A DNA stretch of 64,000 bases from NCBI GenBank assembly GCA_019009955.1, contig CM032229.1:151017501-151081500 (forward strand), written 5' to 3'. The position numbers and the translations under genes were made by a program. The notes under the pieces are model-generated. The model saw only the letters and a program-made list of their open reading frames with translations. It searched no databases and was not told the origin of the DNA. Positions within the stretch are counted from its first letter, which is position 1; the number at the start of each line of letters is the position of its first letter. Origin of the DNA: Riptortus pedestris. Its lineage: Eukaryota; Arthropoda; Insecta; Hemiptera; Alydidae. Positions 34,023 through 45,808 of the stretch are shown one piece after another.

Positions 34023-37000
34023 ATGGCTGCATCTAGAGAAAGAAGAGTTAATGCGGGTAATAAATTGTCCAAATTACTTAATGAGGAAGAGGAAGATGAT
34101 TTTTATAAAACCACTTACGGAGGATTTAATGAAATTGAAAACGATGATGATTATAAGTAAGTAATACTTTAGTTTACAAATTATAATTAAAACCACTTTG
34201 TAAGAAGAAGCCTGACTTTATTTAAAAACATTACACTCTTCCCTAATGATATAAAATAATATTAAGAAATTAAGGAAGGTAAAAAGGATTATCTAATATT
34301 TCCTTCTTCAAACCTGTATGAGATTATCTGTCATTTCCTTCTTTGAAACAGAAAAGTTTTTGGAGTGTATGAACCGTAATATTTTCTTAAAGAATTATTT
34401 TCCTGTAAAATTTTGTCTGATATGACCTCAAGATGTTGCCCTGCTTACCGTAGATCTGTTTGTTCCAAAAATCTCTCTTTCGCCCTTATGGATGGATGTT
34501 TTGAAAATCCTATCAGAAGTACAACCTCAATACATGATTTCCCGTAGGGCAAATAATAATATTTTATCTTCCACTTATTAAAGTGTTTTATCTACTACTA
34601 AAGAAGTGATCGTCGATGATAAAATATCCTTTTTACTTATAACTTTTTGTTTATATTTGTTTTTATTTTTCAATATCTAATTTAGTTCTTTATCATGTCA
34701 CCAACAGGTCCGAAGCTGAAGTGGAAGATATTGTAGACTCTGATTTTAGTATTGATGAAAATGATGAAGTGGTGTCGGACCACGAAGAAGAAGGTTCTAA
34801 AAGACAGAAGAAAAGTTCTACTATTACTAAAGCTTATAAGGTAACATGAAATATTAATTTGTCCATTTTGTGCTATTTATTTACTGTTACGTCTTTAGTT
34901 CAGGCTCGCATAATATAAATTAAAGTAGTCCTCTTCTTAATAGAGCCCATGCTTGTAAAGTTCAGTCAATTTTCTACCCCTTATTCATTTAGATTATATC
35001 CCTATTCTCTTTCCTCTTTTTCATTTCTAAATGACCGAAGGCTATTCATTGTGTGTTTTGTTAGTTTTTTTAAAATTTGTTTTTCTTTTTTTCAAAAGAG
35101 GTTTAAATTAACCAAGCAGCATAACATATTTCAAATGCCCTGGAGTGAAGTAGGAGTTCATTTTCAGCCAGTCTTTTTGATTTAAAAATGAAATGAGAAG
35201 GGATATGAAACTCAACAGACAGTGTATGTTTGCAGGCTCTAGTCTTACTTGATATAATGAATTACATTCCAAAGCCTGGAAAATGAGGAGGGTTTTTTGG
35301 GAGAACGGATATTCTTAAATCAAATTATATTATCAAATTATTATGTGCCAGTGGGGCAGTTCACTGACTTCTATGCGAGACTAGTGGAAGTCAGGATTCT
35401 AACCTCAGATCCAAAGAGGGAGAATCTCTAATTAGCATTGTATTTCAATAACAATAAGGTAGCTTTGAAACAGTATAACACCAAGTTTTAGGACATGGGA
35501 TATATGTATATAAATAAATAAAACTGAAAGGGAATGTGAGTATTTTAAATCCTGCCCATTTAGATGTGTGAGGTATACCGGCCTCTTACCAGACTCGGGT
35601 GGTGTATTTTCATATTCAGCAATTGTTTCATGGAACGCCACATATCTAACTTAAATTTCACATAGGTGACTTATTTCAAGAGAAATGTTGTTAATGTAAT
35701 TATAGCTACTCGAGATGGGTGATGTACAGGTTACCAACCTTGTGAGTGAAATATATAATCGATTTTGAGATGACATCATTTGGATGCCATTCCAGTAAAT
35801 ATGCTTACTTTACTTTTTAATGATAGTCTGTGCATTTTGTCATTAAAAGCACAAAGTATTTATAAAATGGTTAAATAGATACTCTGTAAACTAAGCAGAT
35901 TTCCCACGAACTGGAATGTTATATGCTGATTCTTTCATCTCATCTATTAACTATTTCTCCCGAAGTAAGAAGCCTATGTTAACAAAAATTAAAATGTCCA
36001 ATGGATTTCATATGTTTTATAACTGAGGTACTTAAAATAAAAATCTTAATTGATTGCAGGAAAATCTGCTAAAAGCCATCTAAGACAAACTTTTCAGTAT
36101 TTAGAGTAACTTACACGAATTACAATGATCTAATCCTGAAAAGGAAGGTCTAATCTGCACTTAAGAAGGTTTTAGTTTAAAATGGTAATAAGATTTAGTT
36201 AAATTAAAATACAAACACTTTGTGAGTGTGTGTGTTTTGGCATGTCATGGCCTTTACTGAACACATTTTCAATATATATTGGTTTTAACAAAAATTAAGA
36301 ATTACATTTATATATATATAATTTCTGTGTGTGTGTTATCTGCTTACTTATGTTTTAAAACATATTCTATAGGACCCAAAATCCCTTAAGAAAAGTGAAA
36401 AGAAGAAAAAATTGGAAAAGGAAAAAGAGAAGGAGAAGGATGTAACTCGCCCTACGAAAAGGCAAAAGAGATCAAGTGATGCATCATCAACACCTATTCC
36501 TCTTTCTGGTAATATATTAGCTTCTTTATCTTTCTTGTTTTAGTGATGTGATTCATCAAATCAACATTTTTTTTCTATATACTAACCTCTCCAACTTACG
36601 CCTTTGAAACAGTTATATAAATTTGTAGCTCAAAATAGGTCACTTCTTTTATATAAACATTTTAAGTGTTAGTGTGTGTTTACTTTGTAGAAATATAACC
36701 TACTTTATATTTCATTTAGGAAATGACTTTCTTCCTCTTTGAACCACTGGTGCAGGGCAGTTGCATTATAGAGAAAAATATTAAACTCACTATTTTTGGC
36801 CTAGTCAGTACAGCTTTTAGCTGATTTTTGATTACTGAATAGACATTGGTGTCTGTGATATAAGAGCGTAAAAACGTTTTTTAAATTACTTCCAAATTGT
36901 GCAATTTATACCAGTAAAAAATAATAAAAGTAAATTTGCATTTAAACAATTGTGGAATAAGGGCTATTTTCATATTCATAATAATAATAATTATAATACG

Positions 37001-38583
37001 AAAGCTTTTTTTTGAAGATCATTCCAAAACAAACATGAAAAATTATGCCTGCTAGACACAAGGAGATAATGTGTTATCAATATTTTTACTAATAGGGGCA
37101 TATTTATAAAAGTCCGTCACGCAGGAGCTGCGTTAACTAAGCAGATTTCCCACGTGAAGCAATACAATAGAGAAATCTTTATACGAGAGCCGTCTCTCTA
37201 TACGTTCGTTATCGGCCCATTCAATAAAAATACAAATATCTCGGTTAATATTGATGCTGATTTGAGGCTGAATTGTGATGTTATTTTTTTTGGCAAGGGT
37301 TTATTTTGCACACTATTTTGACATTTACCCGTCCCAGTGTTTAGGGTTTATACCCGTTGTTGGCATTTGTTAATAATAAAATTAATTTGTTATTTAAGAC
37401 TTCACCGTCCTCCATATTGTCATATTTCCCGTCTCCTGTGCATTCTGCCTAGATTTGAATTATTAAGGACAAAATATTAACGTAGATTTAAATTAATTTT
37501 TCCAGGTGAGGTACCTGATAGTTCAAATTGGAATGAATTGTTGAGCATATCAATATTTCTACGCAAATTACTTGCTCCACACATTGTTCCTGGAGAAATG
37601 TATAAAATAAAAGTTAATCTAAATTACAAAGTAAACAACTTTTGTTATGTGCATGTTTGTCGAAAAACAAATTTACAATGAAATATCGCGAATTTTTATT
37701 TCAGGCCTCCCTTATAACCCCCACTCCCATTCTAACCTAAACATTTTAATATAGCTTATAATCATGGAAGAATTAATGCTAATTGACATACCGAGTTTTG
37801 TTAAGTTCGGTTCAATCGTTAGCGCCCACTAAAATAGTAGACTCCCGCTTTAGTTTATAGTGTATATCTCGTTTATACTTTGTTAAAAGACAAAAATGAA
37901 TATCACAAAAGTTACTCTAAATAACAAAATAAACAACTTTTGTTATGTTCATATTTGCCGAAAAACGAATAGAAAACGAAATACCGCTATTTTAAATTCA
38001 GGCCTCCCTTACAACCCCCACTCCTGCCCATCCCAAGAAATGTTGTTATGGCTTATTATAATGAAAGCATTAGTGCTAATACACATATCGATTTTATTCA
38101 TTTCGGTTGGGTCTTTTGTCCCAAATAAACTTGTTCACTTCCGCTATAGGTTTTAGCGTATAACTCATTTATACTTTGGTATACGACAAAAGTGTATATA
38201 ACAAAAGTTACTGTAAATATCAAAATAAACAACTTTTGTCATGATCATATTTGCTGAAAACCCAATAGGAAACGAAATATCGCTATTTTTAATTTCAGGC
38301 CTCCCTTATAACCCCCACTCCTGTTCATCTGAGAGAATATTAATATAGCCTAAAGTCTAAGTTGGGTCAGTTGTAATATACATACCAAGTTTCATAAAAT
38401 TCGGTTCAGCCGTTTATGCGTGAAAAGGTAACAAACAATCAAACATACACGAAAGAAACAAAATGTAGTTATGGTGTCTATGACATATGAAACGAAAAGT
38501 AATCGTGAAAATTTGCGAAAAAAAATCAATGTACAGACAGAGGTTACAATTTTATATATGTATATATAAATATAAATATATAA

Positions 38584-38643
<60 letters not shown>

Positions 38644-41543
38644 CTGTTAACGCTCTAGCGGTCGCATTTTTTGTTTGATCGTTACCAAACTCGGTATTTA
38701 AACGTTTTATGCAAAAAGACAGATCAAGTTTGTTAATGGCTGAAATCGGACCAGCGGGAGGGGGGATTTCGAAAATTCGAAATATCTCCGTTACCATACG
38801 TCGCATCAAATCATTGTATAGAACCAATCTTATTGCAAATTAAATTTACTATAAATATTGTTCTATACAAGTATTCTCTATCTTGAATATTAACCGAGAT
38901 ATTTGCATTTTTATTAAATTTGGGCCAATAACTGATGACTTTCCCGCCAAAATCTAGTTTGGCCCTTTGCCGCAACTGTTCGGCTCTCGTATGGAGATTT
39001 CTCTATTGTATATCTTCACGTGGGAAATCTGCTTAGTTTACGCAGCCCCTTCGTGACGGACTTTTATTTTGTTAATATGTAAGCATTCTATATTTTTTTC
39101 AATATTCAACTAATATCATCCATTCATTTTTTTTCTGTTTCAGAGCGAAAATCTATTCGAAGATCAACAGCTGTGAAGTCAGCTGCAACTGCTCAGAGAA
39201 TAAAAGAACGAAGTGCCTTAGGGAAAAAAAGGAAAGTTAGACATTATGATACGTGGAAGCCTACCCAAGAGGAACTGCTTGAAGAGGCTAAAATAACCGA
39301 AGCAGAAAATCTAAAGTCATTAGGTAGATATTTTACATATTTAAAAACTGTCTCTGTTGTCCTTTTAGCAGATTTCCCTTAAGGGAAATCAGCTATTGAG
39401 GTTGTACTCATGACGGAATTTTCTTCAAATGTCCATCGATCCTACCTAGGAGATGACGAAAATGAGGTCCGTTCAAAACTAGTTACCGCTCTAGTGGTCG
39501 CAATTTTTGTTTAATCGTTACCAAACTTGATATTTAGTCGTTTTATGCAAAAAGAAAGATTAAGTTTGTTAACGGCTGAAATCGGATAAGGGGGTGGGGG
39601 GGGGTTTAGAGGGGGAGAATTTTGGAAATTCGAAATATCTCTGTTACTATAAGTCAGATCGAAAAAGTTTATATAACCAATCTTATTGAAAATTAAATGT
39701 ACTATAAATAATGTTATATACATTTATTCTTTATGTTGAATATTAACCAAGATATTTGCGTTTTTAAGTTTTTAGCCTTCAGTAAACCCCCACTTCTACT
39801 AGTGTTACATAAACAATGCTCTGTTATTTATTAAAATATATTAATTGAAGCCTAAATACCAAATATTGTTTTCAGTGAACTTTTACTTTATTGAGATGCA
39901 AATACGTTCTGTTAGCCCCCCTCCCCTTCTTTTGTTTTTGGATTACTAAAATTTGAGTGATTGAGATAAAACTGATTCTGATTCATTACAAATTACAGCA
40001 CTAGCTTTAGTAAATTGTTTTCAATAAAATTAATATGTTATATTCAGATATATTTCATTAATTGTTTGTCTTTCCTGTCTATCTATGCATTGCTACGAGT
40101 TGGCTTGCCTGTTCGATTACAATTCAGCTTTGTACATTTACTGAGCATTCACAGTAGTGTTACCTGTATGTATATTTATCTATTGTAAACCTTCGTGTGG
40201 GAAATCTGCTTAGTTTACGCAGCCCCTGTGTGATGGACTTTTATTAATAGACTCTCTTTTTGTATAAAGTGAGAGGTCCCCTTTTTCTGAACTATTGTTC
40301 CATTATAAGGGTGAGGGTAATATGTTTATGGGGGTAGGTTGTATTCTCTTTTTATAGAAATGAATGATTCTTATTAACATTGGCTCAGTTATGAGATTTG
40401 CCATAATTTTCATGAAATATCTATCTATTCAAATGAATTGATTCTGAAAATAATCATTGAAATTCATAAATATGCATCTCTGTACATGCTTGAATAAAGT
40501 CTGACATGTATGTTCCATACTTTTTGATTAAAATATGTGTCAGAGTGTTTTAAAATCTTTACTGATCAAGTGTCCTTGAACATAAATATTAGTTGATGTA
40601 ATCTGCTGGCTTCTCAACAAAAAAAAATGATTTAATTTGACTTATCAATTTATTATTGGCTGTCTTTATAATTTGCAATTTTATTGACTTAACCAGTGAA
40701 ATTGGTAAAGGAGAAAAGGGTATGAGAAAGAAATAAAAATGCATTTTTTCTACGTTTCTCTAGTTGAACTTCTGTTGAATTAGTTGCATGGATTGAGTAG
40801 TTTTTGCTTTTACTATAATTCATTCATTTTTTATTTTAGAAAAATATCATAAGATGGAATTAGAGAAAAAGAAATGCAGAATAACAAAGAAAACATTTAT
40901 TGGGCCAACTATAATATATCATTCTGTTGCAATGCCTCTTATAGAAGAAATTAAAGATGTTACTCCAGGAAACATCATTGTTACGGACAAGTATGTATTC
41001 TTCACTTCAAATATCCCTAAATAAGTGCTAGAAATATATTGTTTGTATACATGGGAAACACCATGTAAAGGGTTCACTTCAGAAAAAAAAACTAAAGAAT
41101 TGAAGATCTTCAAATCATTACTTTTCATTTTATTTAAATTTTTTATTGTTATGTATTAACAACGCAAGGAGATAATGTGATGTCTGTACTTTTATTAATA
41201 AGGGCATATTTATAAAATGTACAATGTATTTAATTTTGCAATCTACTTTGAGCTACTGGAGCTAATTGTTGTGTACTCAAACATTAGCCAGTAATGATTG
41301 GATCTAGTGACAGATTTGACAATTGAATTTTATCAGTTACCTCACATAAGTACTTAGAAATTGATGTATTATGATTTAAAGACCTTACTAATTAATAAAT
41401 TAATCCTTATTTTTACTATTCTATTATATATATATAGGGTGATTGCTGGGAAACCTATGTTTTTGACTTGCGTAGTATGGTACAATGCATAGTTTCTTTA
41501 TATGTATATGACTTGCGTAGTATGGTACAATGCATAGTTTCTC

Positions 41544-41592
<49 letters not shown>

Positions 41593-43849
41593 TTAATTGT
41601 TTTAAAATGTTCAGTAAGGAAGAATTGGGCGCAGAAGTGGAAATAAAGACCGAGGAAACATCAGATTCTGTCAGCATTTCTACTCCTCCTGTTGACGCTG
41701 AGGATGATCCTCCCAAATCTGATGTCATTAAAATTCGCCCAGAATTTAGTGGAGAAGAAGTAACTGTGAAGGCTGAAATTTCACCTGCAACAGAAAGGTG
41801 TGAAAGGACATTTATAACATTCAGTGATGAAGCAACATTTCGACAAGTGTTTCCATCCCCGAGACCTGTTAAATTAAAAGAACCTAAGCTTTGCCCAATT
41901 ACAAGGTAATATAATATTTTGCATAGTTTTATTATTGTTCTGAAAACAAGGTACATGAAAAATTAAACAGAGTTAATAACATATTTAAGAAGTACAAAGT
42001 AGATACAAGGAGCCGACGGATGGTCTTGATCGTTCTCGGCAATACCCGTCCAGGATCTAGACGTGTCTCAGCATTCCCCCTTTGATGTCTACCACCCGGC
42101 TATAATAGCGGCCCAGCTTGTCCAGAGAGTTTAGTTAGTTCTCAGCTCTCTTCAAGTGATCAACAGTGCGTTCAGTGCAGCTTTAGTGAACAGTGCGTTT
42201 TAGTTGCAGTGCGGTTAAGTGTTTTATGTGAAGAACTGTGTTGTGCCGTTTTTATATAAAGAATAGTGTACTGTTGTGTAAAAAGTAAAGGGACGGTGCA
42301 GTACCATTATCAGAAGATCAGTGCAGTGCTGTGTTTTTGTAAACTTCAGTGATTGTGAGTGAGTTATTGGACTGTGAAATAAGAAGAACAGTGAAGCTAT
42401 CAGTGCATAATGTGAGTAGAAGCTAAGAATAATTAACCAAGTGTGTAGTGCATTGTTAAATAATTGTGCAGTGATAAAAACGCTAAAGCTTGTGTGTGTT
42501 TAATTTTGCAATTCAAAAGAGCTCTATTAAACAACATTTATTTTGTGTAACAAACGTAACAACTAGTTTACATTATGGTGGCAGCAGTGGGATTACTAAA
42601 ACAAGTAATCCCTCGCTGTGATAACTAGATCGTATTGCCGAGAACGATCTAGACCATCTGTTGGCTCCTTTTATCTACTTTGTACTTCTAAAATATGTGA
42701 TTAACTCTGTTTCATTTTTCATGTTCGTAGTTTTTGCAACATTATTGTTATTTATTAACGCCCACTTTTTGCTCCTGTGGCTGAATTGGACGGTTACCAC
42801 CTTTTTATAGCCTGGGTGGGACTAAGGATTTTATTTAATGAATTTGTCACTAAATAGATTCCGATGGCCATGGCAGGAATCAAACTCACCACTCTAGGTT
42901 TACCATGTGAGAATAAGGCCAACATTTTAGCTCACATGGGTAACCTATGTCCCTGCATAGTATTAGATGGGTAGATCTGATGAAACTTATTGAGAGATTT
43001 ACTAGAAGTTTATATCTGCAAGATATAGTTTATGCTCGAAGAAGTCTTACACAAATTTTATTTTACGTAATTATACATTTGAGGTTCGCCAAACTCTTTA
43101 TTGTTTTAAATCAAATGTTCCACCATCCTAGCATTTATAATGCTAAGTTTAAAACTATTTTCCTAAGTTAATATAAATCTAAAAATCTAGCAGGAGAATA
43201 AAAACTTATGGGGGCTCAGGTTAGCCATGTGAGCTAAAGCCTTGACCTTAATCTCCACATGATAAAACTAGAATGGCGAGTTCAATTCCTGCCATGGACA
43301 TAGGAATTTACTTAGTGACGGAATTCATTAAATAAAATCCTTAGTCCCACCCTGGCTAGAAAAGAGTGGTAACCTGTAGATAATCAGTCCCAATTAGCCT
43401 TAGTTGCAAAAAATTGGTGTTAATAAATAATTTAATTTTAAAAACTTATGATTATAAGCCTTAAACAATGGCTTATTAGTCAACAATAGCCAATCTGTTG
43501 ATTGCCAGATTGGCTATTGTTTTTTAGCAAAGTTATTGGTTTAACAACCTTCAATATCTTATGGGAGTATTATTTACAATATTTTATTTACAGGCTACCA
43601 GCGAAATATGTTGACCCAAGGACTCAGTGCCCTTACAGGAATATCCGTGCTTTCAAAGTTATTCGGGAAGCATATTATTCTCAGTTAGACCACAAGATAG
43701 CTCGTGGTACCGTTGAAGGAATGGATCCAGAGGAAATAGAAAAATGGGCTGCTTATAGGAAAGAAGTGAATCAACAAAAGAGTGCTCACTCTGCCGGTAG
43801 AATCAGGCTTGACCCAGCTAGCCTACAACTAACTCAAATTAAAGTTTGA
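34023..43849 (+). CDS. VPS72: VPS72 / YL-1, H2A.Z-binding subunit of SWR1/SRCAP and TIP60 complexes, seven coding exons
   Basis: Nuclear chromatin-remodelling factor that binds histone variant H2A.Z and helps deposit it. Exons: 34023-34156, 34708-34840, 36373-36508, 39144-39323, 40840-40990, 41615-41905, 43594-43849. All introns are GT-AG, phases agree, total 1281 nt, 426 aa (human 364). The N-terminal H2A.Z-binding part has LLNEEEEDDFYKTTYGGF (conserved EEEDxFYxTTYGGF) and DIVDSDFSIDENDE. Exon 3 encodes a very basic Lys/Glu stretch. Exon 4 holds RKSIRRSTA and TQEELLEEAKITEAENLKSL, as in the family. Exon 5 has GPTIIYHSVAMPLIEE. Exon 6 holds an acidic stretch with IKTEE, then CERTFITFSDEATF. 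The YL1 C-terminal domain spans exons 6-7 (LCPITRLPAKYVDP, YRNIRAFKVIREAY). Start ATG chosen because it opens the conserved N-terminus and no earlier in-frame coding is evident. Candidate poly(A) signal AATAAA at 43965-43970. Confidence 0.93.
34490..34556 (-). repeat. Family A start fragment, in VPS72 intron 1
   Basis: GGATGTTTTGAAAATCCTAT, AGTACAACCTCAATACATGA and TTTCCCGTAGGGCAAAT are the inverted start module. Low similarity, old copy. Confidence 0.45.
35877..36078 (-). repeat. Family A, about 200-bp short form, in VPS72 intron 2
   Basis: From CTGTAAACTAAGCAGATTTC (with CCACGAAC after it) to GGAAAATCTGCTAAAAG. The two ends are present without the (TA)n core, so this is a MITE-sized derivative. 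Confidence 0.6.
37112..37250 (-). repeat. Family A, 3'-end fragment, in VPS72 intron 3
   Basis: AAAAGTCCGTCACGCAGGAG then CTAAGCAGATTTCCCACGTG and ATACAAATATCTCGGTTAAT. It ends abruptly inside the body. Confidence 0.65.
37600..38545 (-). repeat. Tandem array, three units of about 297 bp, in a family B-related element, VPS72 intron 3
   Basis: AACAACTTTTGTTATGT recurs at about 37634, 37932 and 38228 (spacing about 298 and 296). Each unit also has CAGGCCTCCCTTATAACCCC then CACTCC, and TTCGGTTCAATCGTT/TTCGGTTCAGCCGTT. The right end, ATACACGAAAGAAACAAAAT to CAGAGGTTACAATTTTATAT, is the inverse of the left end of the family B element at 14452. The array is therefore probably internal to that family. 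Confidence 0.7.
38585..39066 (+). repeat. Family A, 5'-truncated copy, just upstream of VPS72 exon 4
   Basis: Starts in a (TA)n run (38591-38639), contains TTTGTCTGTTAACGCTCTAG and GCGGGAGGGGGGATTTCG, and ends CGTGGGAAATCTGCTTAG plus the hairpin (GCAGCCCCTTCGTGACGGAC). It ends 77 bp before exon 4. Confidence 0.8.
39364..40244 (+). repeat. Family A repeat, copy starting 40 bp after VPS72 exon 4
   Basis: Starts TTTAGCAGATTTCCCTTAAG with the intact palindrome GATTTCCCTTAAGGGAAATC (39371-39390), lacks a (TA)n tract (CGTTCAAAACTAGTTACCGC instead), has the G-run at 39590-39603, and ends GTGTGGGAAATCTGCTTAG with GCAGCCCCTGTGTGATGGAC. This is one of the best full-order copies in the window. Confidence 0.85.
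41465..41590. repeat. 45-bp tandem duplication plus (TA)n next to the VPS72 exon 6 acceptor
   Basis: Two 45-bp units start at 41465 and 41510 (GACTTGCGTAGTATGGTACA), differing at one base, followed by a (TA)n tract from about 41549. The VPS72 exon 6 acceptor AG is at 41613-41614, so only about 25 bp separate the microsatellite from the splice site. Confidence 0.85.
41936..42741 (+). mobile_element. LTR with primer-binding-like segment and inverted partial LTR, in VPS72 intron 6
   Basis: 41936-42561 is a full LTR (TGTTCTGAAAAC...AACGTAACA) matching the copies at 13406 and 44783, with a TATA-like CTATAATAGC at about 42100 and the 3' phrase GTGTGTTTAATTTTGCAATT. Directly after it, 42575-42593 reads TGGTGGCAGCAGTGGGATT, which looks like a tRNA primer-binding site (TGG, acceptor stem, T-arm). 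From about 42632 to 42741 the first 110 bp of the LTR return inverted (GCCGAGAACGATCTAGACC; CTACTTTGTACTTCT), ending TGCAACA. The whole can fold into a long hairpin. No protein is encoded. Confidence 0.65.
42772..42946 (-). repeat. tRNA-derived SINE, copy 5, VPS72 intron 6
   Basis: Minus strand: GTTACCCATGTGAGCTAAAA, GAGTTTGATTCCTGCCATGG, ATTAAATAAAATCCTTAGTC and GGTAACCGTCCAATTCAG. Opposite in orientation to the next copy, 260 bp away. Confidence 0.75.
43205..43424 (+). repeat. tRNA-derived SINE, copy 6, VPS72 intron 6
   Basis: GGGCTCAGGTTAGCCATGTG, GAGTTCAATTCCTGCCATGG, AAATCCTTAGTCCCACCCTG, GGTAACCTGTAGATAATC and CCAATTAGCCTTAGTTGC. It ends about 170 bp before VPS72 exon 7. Confidence 0.8.
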
Positions 43850-44604
43850 CAAATGCTTCCAACAGTGGCTTCCACTGTTTCCTCTGCACCAATTCTCCAC
43901 ATTTTGCAATGAAAATTGGTTATTTTTTCTTTCTTTTCTTCTAAACAATTAAAGTTTTCTTGGGAATAAAGTTCCTGAGACTTTTTTTTTTATTTACAAA
44001 ATATTTAATTTCTACTGAGTAATTTGTTGAAAACCACTTAATTTGTCTTAATGGTGTTTAATTTAAAAAAAAAAATTAATGTAAAATTTGATAAATCATA
44101 GATAGATCACACAACAACAACAAACTACATAGTATGTAGCTGAGAATTTAATCTTAGGAATATAATTTAGTCTTGTAAAATTTGTAAATTGGTGCTTATT
44201 ATTTTAATTCCAAATGTATTTTTAAAAATAAAATGACATTTTAATTTGTTTAATAATATTGTCTTTTTCCCCAGAAATTTTACTATGCATTACATATATT
44301 TTTAATCGTGCTTAAAAAATGTTTTGTATTCATACCTTATATGTATTAACAAGAATGAATATTATCATCCTATGCTTTTATTATTATTACTTTTTTCCAC
44401 TGTCAGGATTGACAGATTACTTGGGAGTAAAGACATGTTTCTCCAGATCACCCACTCAATAATAGTTCTATGGAAAACAAAGAGAAAAAATTGTGTTTCC
44501 AATGTATTTTTTAAAACATTAAACGTTGTTTTAATGAAATTCAAAAATTTTAAACATAGATTGCCAGTGGTTTGTGGGGATATATTAGTTTACCAAGAGA
44601 ATGC
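43850..44604. other. VPS72 3' flank
   Basis: VPS72 3' UTR at the start, with AATAAA at 43965. A 98-codon open frame at 44324-44620 has no recognised domain and runs into a repeat; not called. Confidence 0.5.
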
Positions 44605-44717
44605 TTCAACCAACTCATGAAGCGATTTTCAAAAAATGTCTTCCAATGTCCATCTATCCTACCCATGAAATGATAAAATAAGGGAAATCTGCTAAAAATG
44701 AGGTCTTTTCAAAATTA

Positions 44718-44772
<55 letters not shown>

Positions 44773-45808
44773 CTATATATAGTATTGCGAACATTAAATA
44801 CCTGAAAAATTAACAGAGATAGCCCAGTATTTGGGAAGTATGATGTAGATGAAAGGAGCCGAAGGAGGAGGGTCTGGATTGTTCCAGACTAAAGAGTCCA
44901 GTACCTTCGAGACCTTCGTCCTTTGATGTTGCTTCCTCTATATAAGCATGTGCAACTCGCCCGACAGTTTAGTTTATTCAGCTGTCTTCAAGTGCGTTCA
45001 GTGCTACAGTGCGACTTAGTTGCCGTGGGGTAAAGTGTTTTCATGTGAAGAACAGTGTTGTGACGTGATTTTGTGAAGGACAGTACAGTGCCGCGATAGT
45101 GCAGTGCCGTATTTTGTGAACTTGAGTTATTGGGCTGTTTAATAACAAGAACAGTGAAGCATTTAGTGCAGACTGAGTAGTAATTAGGAATAATTCACTA
45201 AGTGTGTAGTGCAGTGTTAAATAAATTGTGCAGTGATAAAAACTGTGAAACTTGTGTGTGTTTAATTTTGCAATCCAAAAGAACTCTTATAAACAACATT
45301 TTATTACTGATTTTTTAATAAAAACGTAACGATATTTTTCTGTTAACACTAGCAGTCGCAATTTTTGTTTGATCGTTACCAAACTCGATATTTAGTGATC
45401 TTATGTAAAAAGAAAGATCAAGTTCTTTAATGGCCAAAATCGAACCAGTGGGAGGGGGTGATTAGAGGAGAGAACCTTTGGTAGGGGGGATTTTCGAAAT
45501 ATCTCCGTTACTATACATCAGATCAAAAAGTTGTATAGAACCAATTTTATTGAAAATTAAATGTACTATAAATATTGCTGTATACATTTATTTTCTAGCT
45601 TGAAAATTAACCGAAATATTTCCATTTTTCAGCCTTTAGCTAACCCCCACTTCTTCTCATATTACATAAACAATACTCTGTTATATAATAAACCACATTA
45701 TTCGAAGCTTAAATACCATAAATTGTTTTCAAGAGACCTTATACGAGATAAATGCAAATATGTTCTGCCCCCCCCCCCATCTTAAGTTCTTGAACTACTA
45801 AAATTTAC
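44605..45808 (+). repeat. Family A repeat with a nested LTR and long (TA)n
   Basis: Starts in GAAGCGATTTTCAAAAAATG and GGGAAATCTGCTAAAAATGA, (TA)n at about 44721-44770, then LTR 44783-45331, then TTTCTGTTAACACTAGCAGT, G-run blocks and AATATTCGAAGCTTAAATACC-like sequence, ending near ACTACTAAAATTTACAG. It lacks the GGGAAATCTGCTTAG end. Confidence 0.7.
44783..45331 (+). mobile_element. Solo LTR, copy 3, nested in family A
   Basis: TATTGCGAACATTAAATACC at the left and AATAAAAACGTAACG at the right, with a TATA-like CTATATAAGCATGTG near 44938 and CAGTGC-rich leader. Shorter than the other two copies (about 549 bp). The family A (TA)n on the left and TTTCTGTTAAC on the right show that it inserted into that repeat. 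Confidence 0.65.

Noticed and set aside
37600..38545. CRISPR-like or satellite array
   Set aside because: Only three long (297-bp) units without spacers, with a transposon terminus at one end.
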